Part shown: piece by piece, positions 52,355 to 64,000 of the stretch
Layout of the letters: the number at the start of each line of letters is the position of its first letter
Numbering within the stretch: the first letter of the stretch is position 1
NCBI GenBank assembly: GCA_003991915.1
Contig: RQTK01000303.1
Location: forward strand, 371,571 to 435,570
Reading direction: 5' to 3'
Source: Elysia chlorotica
Lineage: Eukaryota; Mollusca; Gastropoda; Plakobranchidae
Length of the DNA: 64,000 bases
Notes under the pieces: generated by a model
Told to the model about the DNA's origin: nothing
Database searches by the model: none
What the model saw: the letters and a program-made list of their open reading frames with translations, nothing else
Program-made: the position numbers and the translations under genes

Positions 52355-52580
52355 GGGGAGCGGTAACCCTGGGTTAGAGCATCGGATTTCGACGCAGGAG
52401 GTTCTTGGTTCGAGACCTGGCGATTTCGCCCCCTACTGGTTGAGTCGTTTTATGTGACCGGTTGAGATGGGAGTCATGGTATCCCCGCCTTGTCTCGTGT
52501 GTGGCAGCACAAAAACTTGTCAGACGCCAGTTTTGGGATATACTGCTGACATTGAACGTTCAACCAACGTACCTACAACA
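52355..52580 (+). mobile_element. SINE copy
   Basis: Starts GGGGAGCGGTAACCCTGGGT (A-box region). B box is TTGGTTCGAGACC, followed by CCCTACTGGTTGAGTCG, ATGTGACCGGTTGAGATGG, GTATCCCCGCCTTGTCTCG, TGTGTGGCAGCACAAAAAC and TTGTCAGACGCCAG. A short deletion follows, then a decayed GAACGTTCAACCAACG end. Confidence 0.88.
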
Positions 52581-52753
52581 ACATAATCTCTACGTCCCTG
52601 GCAAAAACAAGATGCAATGCTTTACAAGGATACAAATGTACCATAATTATACTTAAAGCATCTATTACTGTTACGTTGATCTATGCCATTTTTGTTACCT
52701 ACCATGAAGTCAACTTAAATAGTTAGAGAGGTTTAAAAAGGTTTGAGGTGTGA

Positions 52754-52936
52754 AGTCTGACTGCCTGTACATTCGAATTGAAGGATACTCTCGGTAGACA
52801 GGAAGCGCTTGACTTCCGTGCACGAATTAATCAATGCGACCGGCGACTCTACATCTGCGATTTTCATTGGATGAAATTGCGCCGACACTACCATCATCCA
52901 GACACAAGAGCCATGATGAAACGTGTGTCAACTTGA
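52754..52936 (+). pseudogene. Possible remnant of a zinc-coordinating (THAP-like?) coding segment
   Basis: A 60-codon frame without a start codon, ending in TGA, contains FELKDTLGRQEALDFRARIN and then CDRRLYICDFHW. The spacing of a Cys, an R-x-Y-I-C and a following D-F-H-W recalls the C-terminal C..H part of THAP DNA-binding domains, which occur in host and transposase proteins. No N-terminal C2 pair or AVPTIF-like ending is seen, so this is a guess. The local GC is higher than its surroundings up to about 53150. Confidence 0.2.
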
Positions 52937-52939
52937 ACC

Positions 52940-54025
52940 AACTGGTTTAAAACTGCCGAATCAGGTTATCAGGCCCGACGGTGACACAGACTGCTGATAC
53001 AATATGGCGAGATTCGGTGGCTGGGAACAGCTGAAAGAGCCTCTTAGTGTATTTCCGATGCTGTGACTGTTGACGCGAGGAGGCGGAGGCGAGCGAAATT
53101 GATGACAATTGCTCGAAATGAGCTGGTCGACTGCCAGAAAAGTGCGTATGATTACCCTTGACAGTAGCACGGAAAGACAAGACCAGAGTCAAGCTTGTTG
53201 TTGCTGTAGGGTCTACGTTCTGTGAATCGGTGTTAGTATCGATAAAAAAAAAAATCCTGTATATTAATGGCTTTTGCATTTGCCTTAACAGTTTTAGAAA
53301 ATCTTGTTATTTTCGCTTATCTCAAAGATTACCGGAGTTGAAGAGTGGTTTTCCTAAACTCGTAGGGCTAAACGGCTTTGGAAAAAAAATGTTCCAAACC
53401 TGATGAACTGATCACTCGTAATTCATCTTCCGTAAAAATAAAATTCAATGTAACTTTATCAGTGCCTTTTATTGTGATATTTTCACAGTTGTACTAGTGA
53501 GTTAAAAATAATAATATGCCGTTTGTATAAAATACGAGATGCAAAAAATGCAACCGCATCGAAATTTTTGGTAACAGAAATGATTCTTGTAATCTCTTTA
53601 TTTGAAATATCTCCTTAGGTCCTTTGTATCACGATGACCTGAACTACGTGCCTGGTCGAAGTGCCTGTTTGGACAATATTGTTATTTTTAGGTTCAGATT
53701 CTACCAATCAATGTCACTTACTTCTCTGTAGAGATGGAGGAGACTAAAACTAATGGGATTCTTCGGCGCCCCCGCTTTGTGATCCGACAGATAAGTCATT
53801 GCTGGGGAAAATTTATGTAGATCCAAGTATTAAAAATCAAAACAAAAACTGGATGTTGTGTTTGGTTTACGAAATACACCTCTCGCCCCGTTACAACAAT
53901 GTCCCTTCTTTACTTCTCACGAAATTTTTTACCCTCTACTATTTTCTATAATGTGTCTCATGTTAAATTTTCGTGTTAATGCGTTTCGCAACTGCTTTTT
54001 TGTCGTGCCTAGCATTCATCTTTTT
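52940..54025. other. No supported feature
   Basis: GC-balanced sequence to about 53200, then AT-rich. The minus-strand frame 52947-53279 (110 codons, Ser/Thr/Gln-rich) is not recognised. Confidence 0.4.
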
Positions 54026-54051
54026 TTCACATGTCTGTCTGTCTGTCTGTA

Positions 54052-54128
<77 letters not shown>

Positions 54129-54136
54129 GTTTCTGT

Positions 54137-55545
<1,409 letters not shown>

Positions 55546-55599
55546 TATATATCCATCCCTATATCTATCTATCTTTCTATTCATCTATCATCTATCTAT

Positions 55600-55609
55600 C
55601 TATCTTTCA

Positions 55610-55703
<94 letters not shown>

Positions 55704-55740
55704 ATGTCTATATATCTACCAATCTATCTATCTCTCTATC
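55600..55740. repeat. (TATC)n microsatellite after copy 2
   Basis: About 24 clean units (to 55703) then degenerate ones. Confidence 0.98.
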
Positions 55741-56569
55741 CATACATCTATACATTCGTTTATATCTTCTAAATAAGTTACCTTTTTGTAGTCCACAACT
55801 GATCATTTTTATGCTGACGCTGTTTTAAGGGTTAACTTTTCCTTGTTTTTGCATTCTTTATTTATATCATTTACCATCATTGTTTGTTTTTGATGTTTTC
55901 TTTTTGTCTCTCGCGAATGGTATCCTAAAAGACCTTAAGCCTTCCTACACATTTTCTCGCTTTACAAATGCATACACCCACACGTTTTCACCACCCACAC
56001 ACGTTTTATTCATAGAAGCTTCTCCGAAATAGCATTTGGCTCCCAACTTAGTCCATTCCTCCTTTCAGTACGGTACCAACTTTCCTGAAGGTCTATTCTG
56101 AGAAAAGCCCCTAATTATCTATTCATTTGTGCGACAGCTGACGTTGTCTGTAAAGAATAAACTTGTATCGCCGACACACTGCCCTGTCTAAAAGGTACTG
56201 GGTAACTTAATGTTGTGTTCTTATAACTATAATTCTCATGGACGTAATGTCCAAAGTGTTACAGCAGCTGTCGTTCACGCACACTAAATTTCTTTTTTTT
56301 TAAAATCATACAATTATTTGTGTAGGATGTTTGTCTTTTTATTTTTTGTTTGTTTGTTTGTTTGGTGTGGTTTGATAGAATTAGACAAATATTTTTTTGG
56401 TTCATTATAAATTAACCATTTCATTTTGTTCAACAGAAATGTCTAAATTTTGTGATTGCGAACAAACTATAGTGGTTCTTCTAGTGTTTAATGAAAAAAG
56501 AATAAATTAATGTTTGTTCAGAAATAGTTTATATTTATAGAGAGTGCAGAGTATTCAAGAAATTAAAGG
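55741..56569. other. No supported feature
   Basis: AT-rich; a short TTTG run at about 56345-56366. Confidence 0.45.
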
Positions 56570-56705
56570 CTCGAAGGTCGATCGTTCTTCCTCATTTTCT
56601 TGGGTTGATGTTAGCAAAATGTGATCGGTTCAGACAGTAGTCTTAGTTTCTCCTCTTTGACTCATTGCGGCAACACATACAAGAGTTCGGAAGTCTGATC
56701 TTTCA
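56570..56705 (+). mobile_element. Very old SINE fragment
   Basis: TTGGGTTGATGTTAGCAAAA, TGTGATCGGTTCAGACAG, TTGCGGCAACACATACAAGA and GTTCGGAAGTCTGATC align in order with the body of the family (TTGGGTCGGTGTCAGTATAA, TGTGACCGGCTGAGACAG, TGTGGCAGCACATAAAATTG, TCAGACGTCAGTC). Head and 3' end are lost. Confidence 0.55.
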
Positions 56706-58189
56706 GAAACGATCACTAGATACATTTTTTGATTATCAAGTTTGACAAGTGACTTCTCTGAAATATGAAACACAACAGGGGTGAAGTATATGATGTGGCT
56801 TACGGTTCTATACATTCAAAGAAAATAGAAGACATACCTTTTCAAGAACACCCTCTACGTATTTTGAGTGTTGCAATCGCCACACAAGAAACCCAGTTAA
56901 CTGCCCCATGTCATTACCATAATTATGCTAATCCAAATTCAGTAACTGTTGCAGTACAGTGGGTAGGTTTATTTTTAATTTAGACAATTATGTGTTGTCA
57001 ATACAAATTATTATCCTAATTTTTTTTAATTTTTGTTTTTACATCACCTCCATAGATTGCGTATATATATATGACAAGCTATGACCTGTCCATTTGTTTT
57101 TTCAACCTTTGCCACTAAACAAAGACAAAAAGCTACAACCAGTGATACGGCCCATCGTCATGATATAGTTTAGAAAAAGGTATAACAAAGTGGTAGCTTT
57201 AGACATAAGTCTTTATGCACTAAATACGTATTTAGAATAAAAGAAGCAAGAATAAATAACTAAAAGCTGAATATAACTAGAAGCCGACAGAACGTCCTAT
57301 TCAATCTGATAGGAAGGGAGCATCAAATTCTATACCTTCAGGAGTGTCAGCTCCAAGTTGTTAAGGTATTTTACAGCATTTTTATAGCCGCCGGCCCAAT
57401 TTTAAAAAACTAAGGGTGAACGGTTTAGGCTAATAGGATTGTGGGTACAAAAGTCGATGGACGAAAGTCGCATTGTCGTAAAGACGGCAAAATTAATGGT
57501 GTGCCTAGAGTCGAACACTGACTGCAGTGCGGTAACGGACGCATCGCAAAGTATCCTCTTTGTCTCCTTGGTTCTCAAACAATCCTATACAGAGACGCGG
57601 GCATCAGCTGAGATTTGTATTTCGTTAATAAAACTCTTGCCCCAAAAGGCATACAACTAGGAAAGATATTTTCAGAACCGGATGGTTTAAAGTTAACATT
57701 TTCATTTAAAAAAGAAGGTAGCGTTGATGACAATTCCTCACGCCTTTTAGCACTTTTGAGAGCACCACACTCAAAGGAAAAAATGAATGGCAAACTGCAA
57801 GCCTAAAAGATGAAAGAATTTCTTGTGAGAGCCATGAGATAAAAGCTATTATATCAATTTAATACATGCCATAATTTTCTATTAGAAGATAAAAGCTCTG
57901 TGCCGTCCAAGGTTTAGGCCATAATATTTTAAAGAATATATGAACACAAATTTGTTTTCCTTTTTCTAGATCTGAAAATCTTGATTACTTAAGAGTTCCT
58001 TATGTTTGTTGGTTGGAGTTAATTTTGCACTCAACATTATGTTGCCACAGCTTTCGAAATTCCATTCAATGGCGGAGTGTTACGAAAAGTCCACAATGAC
58101 ATATCCGCTGGAATATGTTTTTGTTTTAGGTTTTATGCCTAGCTGTTAATCCACGAACGTCTGGTATTTTTCTTCTAGTTTACTTCTTT
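56706..58189. other. No supported gene
   Basis: Contains overlapping open frames on both strands at 57439-57806 (plus-strand 57615-57806 has a lysine-rich, protein-like segment starting KGIQLGKIFSEPDGLKL). No family is recognised and no splice sites clearly bound them. Confidence 0.4.
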
Positions 58190-58310
58190 AAGGGGGGCTG
58201 GAACACATTTGACCGGCCGAGACGTAAGTCCTGGTAGCCCTACTCTGTCTATGTGTGGCAGCCTCTAAAATTAGTAGATGTTAGTCTCGCGACATTAAAC
58301 AAGAGCAATA
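58190..58310 (+). mobile_element. Old SINE 3' fragment
   Basis: TTTGACCGGCCGAGACG, GTCCTGGTAGCCCTACTCTG, ATGTGTGGCAGCCTCTAAAA, TTAGTAGATGTTAGTCTCG and a decayed GACATTAAACAAG end match the family in order. Confidence 0.65.
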
Positions 58311-58655
58311 TAAACTAGTACATTATCCACCTCAATCTGTGATATTTTTTCACAGACACAGATTCTTCATGACTGTGTGCCCTCTCGATACCGTAAAAAT
58401 TAATGGTATACACAAAATATAACACTACCCTTAATACATCTCTTATCCATTTTGGAAATCGTGTTCATGTGGCACTTATATACAAGGAGATAGTCAAAGT
58501 ATCGGTCAACTTAATATTTATGAGTTGTCTAAATTTTGCATACATTTTGTCATATGTCACCTACACAAACCCTATCAACGAGGGTAAACAATACACAGAC
58601 TGATTGTCAACAGAGAGTCGGAGATCATAATGATAGACAGTTGGTAAAGAAGCCG
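58311..58655. other. No supported feature
   Basis: AT-rich unique sequence. Confidence 0.45.
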
Positions 58656-58657
58656 AT

Positions 58658-58890
<233 letters not shown>

Positions 58891-59079
58891 GATAGATTTG
58901 CAGTTACATTACCAGATAGAGTGATGTTGGATTAATAGATTGGCGGTAACATATAATTATGTGTGTGTATAATTAAAGAATAAACACAAACAAGTCGACG
59001 TGAGATAAATAGATAATTTAAAGTACAAGCATTGCTATTTGGAAGCCCTAACGACAGCAGTAACATATACAGGTTGAGC

Positions 59080-59105
59080 GAGTGTGTGTGTGTGTGTGCC
59101 TGTGA

Positions 59106-59179
<74 letters not shown>

Positions 59180-59180
59180 G
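59080..59180. repeat. (GT)n-(GA)n compound array
   Basis: About 9 GT units, then about 36 GA units with a CAGA interruption. Confidence 0.97.
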
Positions 59181-60284
59181 AGTACAGAGGCAAGGGAGGA
59201 AAAAGAGAGATAATGTAATTATGTGATGCCATAGTAAACATCCGTTATGAAACCTGTCATCATTTTAAGGTCCGCCTACGAAATCCATAAGGTAGCAGCA
59301 CACACGATGTTGGATGGTTTGCTAATTTTTTTTTACGGATTTATTGAGGCTGGGTATTTTATATTGCATTTTTTCTTCAAGGATACATCATTAATATGGT
59401 TCTTAATTGATTTTGATGCGTAGTGATGAATTCATGATGTATAAAAAAACATTCGCCATTGTCAAGACCAGAAAAGAATAATGTAAGAAGCAGTCTTGTC
59501 AATAGGAAGCAAAGAAATGTAATTGTAGTCAAATGAAAACACTGAGAGAGTTAAGAACGAGATGGGTTTTTTTCTTGTTGTTGTTATTGTTTTATTATAA
59601 AATATGTGTTTTCAATTTTAAACATTACTACATTGCTATTTCGGACCTTTTTTGTTTCTTTATCACCCCCAAAATATTTCATTCTTTATCATAAATTAAG
59701 TGTAAAGAGCAAAAGATTTTGCCTTTTCGACTTTTTGCCTTTCTCCCACTATACTTTTGCTAGATTTTATTTACAAAGTATTAAAGAATTCGAAATATTA
59801 ATAGTCCAATAATGGGTTTTTTAACCAATTTTTTTTTTTTTTTTTTTTTGGGGGGGGAGCAATTTGTATATAAACCAAAATAATAGCATTTCATTATTAA
59901 CGATTTAGCAGATTAGCACCGCAAATATCTTATTCAAATAGTTTAAAGCTGACGTTCTATTTAGTATAGACTTCTGAAAGGGGATAATACATTAAATTAA
60001 ACGTGCACCGGAATTTCAGGAAGCTTAGCAGTGCTAAGGTTGTGTGGTTGTTGTTTTTTTGTTTTTTAATTAAGCAACAGCACTGAATTTCCAAAGGAAA
60101 TCAACCTCATCCATTATATTTCATGTTTTTTTTATTTCAAGCAGGGCGCAGCAAAGGTTGAAATACCCAGACGAAGACAAACTTCTTTTCAAGTCTCTGG
60201 TTTCATAATTTTCCGAAAACCAGAATGATAAACGTTCAAAAGGTGTTACTTAGAAAATTTAGATTCTGTTACTATTAAATCAAG
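59181..60284. other. AT-rich sequence with a T-run
   Basis: T22-type run next to a G-run at about 59829-59858; nothing else recognised. Confidence 0.5.
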
Positions 60285-60470
60285 AACCTCAAAGAAAGGG
60301 GATTTAGTCGATAGATCAAATTAGAGGGTCGTGGGTTCGAATCCCGATTCGACCACTTTCCGCTTTAGTAGTTGATCCGTTGTCAGTTTAAAGAGACCAG
60401 ATCGTCTAACCTATCGTCTTTGCTTTCGGTATGGATCCTTTATGGATCCTCTAGAAACTAACTGCTAATC
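60285..60470 (+). mobile_element. Diverged SINE with well-kept B box
   Basis: The head has TAGTCGATAGATC (decayed A box) and GTGGGTTCGAATCCC (intact B box). The body CACTTTCCGCTTTAGTAGTT, GATCCGTTGTCAGTTTAAAG and AGACCAGAT resembles CCCTACTGGTTGGGTCGGTG, TCAGTATAATGTGACCGG of the main family. The 3' half is not recognisable. Confidence 0.6.
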
Positions 60471-61980
60471 GACCATTTGTTCCTTCGCTATATTCCATCT
60501 ATATTTTTCAACCTAGTATAAATTGTTTTAAAAGTACGGATTGGTTGAATAAAAGTTAATTTTTTGGGGGGTTGTTGATTCAAACTTACCACAGATAGTT
60601 CTTTCCAATTCTTTCAAAAGTAGCAGACCGAGTAACATAAGTAGACAAACACGTACATAAAGAGGCACACAAAGCTATATCATTGAACTATACTGCAGAG
60701 ATATGAAGGCTCATGGTAAAGTATAGCTGGCTGAGTAGGTTGAGCCCATTTAACAAAAACCATCTCTCAGTATCGCCATGTCCTAAGTATGCTAATGATT
60801 TAATAGATTTTCTGTTATTCAATGATGGGTTCACGTTGGTCAATTCGGTGTATTGAGCTGTACTTTAGGGGGTCAAAGAGGCAAACAAGCAGTGATTTTT
60901 TTAAAATTACACAATTGAACCCCTACAAAGTTCAGGGTGAAATATAGAATGTTTATAAGTTGGGAACATTTACGCGTGTGTACTGTAAAGAGATTTGAAA
61001 TTAAATAAATTTTATAATATGTGTGTCGGTTCGGGGCACTTTTATGGTTATAATTTTTCTGCAAAATTCAGGTTTTCAGTGCCATGCCTGGTCCAGCTGC
61101 AATTACTCTATCTCTTGTAATCTACAAGATTTCTCATTAAATCACTTTGACCGGCTTTGAAGTCCTGCTACGTCGCTGCGCGTTCAACACCGCCGTACTT
61201 TTCAGTTTCTACTCTCCAGAGGCCAATAATGTTGAACGAATGCACTTAGCAGGAACACAGACAATTGTGAGATCCACATAACGCCACTAAGAGGATTGTA
61301 TCGCTATTCATTATTTAGATCAAGCTTCAGGCCGCCGAGGGTTCCGTGGAAATTCGCACATCAGCTCGTTCTATGTGGCTTAGACTGCCAAACACTTTTC
61401 CCCTTCTGAAAGGCTTTGGGGATTCTTAATAGCGCACATCTGCATTGTTCAATATTCATAGTTTTTGGATACGCGGAATATATTGTGGGATTTACACAGA
61501 TTTTTATTATAGAGACATAAGGTTGGAGAGCCGAAGAGAGGAGTAAAGTCTAAAATAAAACTCATTTTCATCTCAGCTATCTTTCTCATCAACCTTGACA
61601 TCTATGCAGCAGTCTGTTGTTTTTGTTTTTGTTTTTTTTGTCAGCACTTTGTTCAGACAGAGGTGTTTTGCACGTATAGGCCATATTTCAATGTTTCATA
61701 TTATATGTATACAAAATTATGTAGGTGTATTCATTTAATAAGTAGCTAACAATTCGAACTACCGCTTATATGGTATTAATACTTCTGTTAATTATTTACT
61801 CTGGCTTACTGAAATTGAAAAAAAAAGTTGATAAAAATTGAATTAAAAATAAATAAATAAAAAATCTCGTTTATCGGTATATTTTTGCGAGCCTGGTTAT
61901 ATAATCGAATTTTCCAACACAAATTATAGAGTTGGTTTGGTCAAAACTCAACCAGCATTCTAAGCCCATCCCTCTCTTTT
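60471..61980. other. Unique sequence, no gene seen
   Basis: The segment 61080-61460 is less AT-rich and free of simple repeats, but has no open frame of note and no recognisable RNA gene. The rest is AT-rich. Confidence 0.45.
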
Positions 61981-62018
61981 CGAAAAAAAAAAAAAAAAAA
62001 AAAAAAAATAAAAAAAAT
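61981..62018. repeat. Poly(A) tract
   Basis: A run of about 25 A followed by T-interrupted A-runs. No retroelement body was identified upstream. Confidence 0.9.
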
Positions 62019-62645
62019 ATTATATGAGGCAAAATAAATGAAAAAATTCAGGGAAATCATGTAAGTGGACTTTATATATATTTTAACTCAGATAATTAAG
62101 CAATTTAATATTCAGTAATAATTATAATGTATCATTCTGATTTAAACGCTTAGAGTGTATCAAAGGTGCACTTCAAAAACAGAAAACTTGAAAAGATTGG
62201 CTCTTCTTAGCGGTTCTTAGTTCTGTTTGGCCTTTGCAACCTTTTCCTGTGTGTTTTCCTTCTCGCCATGACTTTTTAAATTTAATTTAAACATTTTCCA
62301 ATGTGAAGATTCCGAATTGTCTAGCCATTTGTTCCTCATGTTAGCTTTCCGTTCGAAAGTTCATTTTAAATCATGAATTTTTCACTTTTTACTTATGCAC
62401 ATTTTCGCCATAAAAATGATCATATCTATTTTTGTTATTGTTTGTAAGGACTGAGTAATCGCTGAGGATACCAAAAAGTGCAACCTTTCCATCTACGTCA
62501 AATTTAAACTCGCTTTTCGTTTGAATATACTCGGAGACAAACACCCAACAACCCCTTAAACCTTCCAGAAAGAAAAAGGTCTATTTAACTTCTATATTTT
62601 GTACTTTTTTAAGTCAAGCGTTTGAGGCACGGGTTTAGCAGAGTA
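62019..62645. other. No supported feature
   Basis: AT-rich unique sequence. Confidence 0.45.
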
Positions 62646-62649
62646 AGGA

Positions 62650-62892
62650 AAGAAATAGAGAGAGAGAGAAAGAGAAAAAAAACAGACATACAGACAGGCA
62701 GACAGGCAGGCAGACAGAGACATGGAGACGAAGACAGAGACAGAAAGAGACAGATATAAGAATGCAGACAGAAGGTGTGAGATGGAGACAAACAGACAGA
62801 GACAGACAGACACAGAGAGAGGCAGACAACAGACACACACCAATACAGAGACCGAGTGACAGAACGAACGACCAGATAGAAAAAGAGAGAGT
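62650..62892. repeat. Degenerate GA/CAGA purine tract
   Basis: GA run, then CAGACAGGCAGGCAGACAGA-type units. The minus-strand Cys/Leu/Ser-rich frames are artefacts. Confidence 0.9.
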
Positions 62893-63940
62893 AGATTTAA
62901 TGCATACTTTATTATGATCAAGCTCTTGACGAGTGAAACTTGACTGGCCTATTAAAAAATCAGATAATTTATAACCTGATCCTCATGACCTACAGTACTA
63001 TTAACCTGACCATAACAGATGACTTTGTGAAATCTACTCTGGGAAAAATAGTAATATTTGTAAAAAAAAGAAGAAGAAGCTAGACGATTATGGTTAAATT
63101 TTTACGAAACTTGAGCCTGTTTTCAAAATTGTTGACGACTTGAAAGTGAAAAGTACATGTACTTTTATATACTTAAAATGATTACATTTTCTCACTGTTT
63201 TGTTTTCTGCCTTTTCTATTTTATTTTTCCTTGTTATCGTTTTAGTTCTGTTGTGAAAGGTATTCGTTGATCAGAGAACGAGTAGATTTCATAGTTAGAA
63301 AGTAGAGGATAGTACGACTTATGCCTGAAAACTCCTACGCTTTGCCATTCAGAGGCAAAGCAGGCCTGATACTAAAACTTCTGTCTCAGCTGATCACAGA
63401 TTTCTGCAACCGATCCAACCATGGAAGGCCCTGAGCTACATTTTCCACAATACTTCACTACTTTCATTTGATCACTTATTTATGTTTTGTCTGGGTATTG
63501 TTAAGAACTTGACACTGTTCCAACGATTTTCCATTCATGTTAGGACTGGTGCGGTGGGATACAATCCACACAAACACTAAATAACTCAAGGAGATATCAA
63601 ATCCACGACATCCTAACAGTCTGTCCAACGCTGTTGATTTTCTGGTGTTTTCTTTCCCTGTTTTTTGGTGTGAGACATCTGCGTTTTTATGTTATCTCAA
63701 TACCATCGCATGGCAACTCTTACTACGCTTGTGCAGTCACGATAGGATGTAAGGCAATAACAAGCAAGGACAGCGACAGCAGCTATCATCTTACTGTCGT
63801 AAGTCTCACTCGGGGAAAATTATAAGCAGAAAGATAAAAACACTAATCGTTCACACAGACGAGGTGAACGATACAGTTATACAGGCCCGTCTCTTACAAA
63901 GAAATCCAGTTTGAGCTAAAACGCTGCTGAAGACATGAAA
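62893..63940. other. No supported gene
   Basis: AT-rich. The frame at 63634-63825 (63 codons) is unrecognised. Confidence 0.45.
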
Positions 63941-63950
63941 CAATATGTTG

Positions 63951-64000
63951 TTGATGTTGGGTTGGTTTAACGTCCAACAGCAGCACTATATGGGGTATAT
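63951..64000 (-). mobile_element. SINE 3' end, minus strand, cut by the window edge
   Basis: Reading the minus strand from the window edge: ATAGTGCTGCTGTTGGACG then TTAAACCAACCCAAC, identical in style to the 3' end of the copy at 3128. The rest of the element lies beyond the window. Confidence 0.88.

Noticed and set aside
60300..60360. Functional tRNA gene suggested by the GGTTCGAATCC box
   Set aside because: No acceptor or anticodon stem can be drawn, and the body resembles the SINE family.

Overview
This 64 kb window is eukaryotic, AT-rich and dominated by repeats. It has intron-containing genes, Pol III-type SINEs, LINE remnants, a decayed Helitron, many long di-, tri- and tetranucleotide arrays, and two runs of N. 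The most repeated complex element is a tRNA-derived SINE whose 3' part carries the signature GTTAAACCAAC. Together with the gene style this suggests a lophotrochozoan, most likely a gastropod mollusc. That placement is inference; no rRNA, mitochondrial or other marker gene is present.

Layout. 0-4.3 kb: repeats, including a 237-bp-offset direct duplication, an AAT array, a full-length SINE and a CT array. 4.38-16.48 kb (+): the best-supported gene, five coding exons whose splice phases all agree (323 codons plus stop). No family was recognised. It has a basic, low-complexity N-terminal region and two homologous 46-residue modules, each encoded on its own exon and entered through a phase-1 junction. 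Its introns hold an antisense CR1/L2/Rex1-like LINE (9.47-11.02 kb), an RNase H-bearing LINE remnant (12.64 kb), a 72-bp minisatellite that has absorbed copies of the neighbouring intron sequence (13.7-14.68 kb), a 36-bp minisatellite (15.1-15.65 kb) and a SINE split by an ATCT array (15.79-16.23 kb). Degenerate everted repeats of AGGTCA-like half sites begin at its stop codon.

16.8-21.4 kb: long sparse AT-rich tract. 21.96-22.88 kb (-): terminal exon of a single-pass membrane protein with a cysteine-containing ectodomain and a tyrosine-motif tail; its upstream exons are not found here. 25.9-26.2 kb: assembly gap between trinucleotide arrays. 27.86-29.79 kb (-): decayed endonuclease-RT LINE of the same broad type as the first. 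30.09-31.03 kb (-): internally deleted, frameshifted Helitron with a PIF1-like helicase end. 31-45 kb: unique AT-rich DNA with SINE remnants and simple-sequence arrays, including tetranucleotide arrays in opposite orientation around 37 kb. 46.07-47.25 kb: inverted repeat centred on the second gap. 49.45-51.84 kb: tandem duplication of about 1.1 kb with a SINE at the junction. 54.1-55.55 kb: a second tandem duplication of about 0.73 kb built around TATC arrays. 56-64 kb: old SINE fragments, arrays and otherwise featureless sequence.

Only two host genes are supported, and nothing ties them functionally. No CRISPR array, operon, defence system or other multi-gene system is visible. The long open frames made of Leu/Ser, Arg/Glu, Ile/Tyr/Leu/Ser or Cys/Val/Leu repeats are translations of microsatellites, not proteins.
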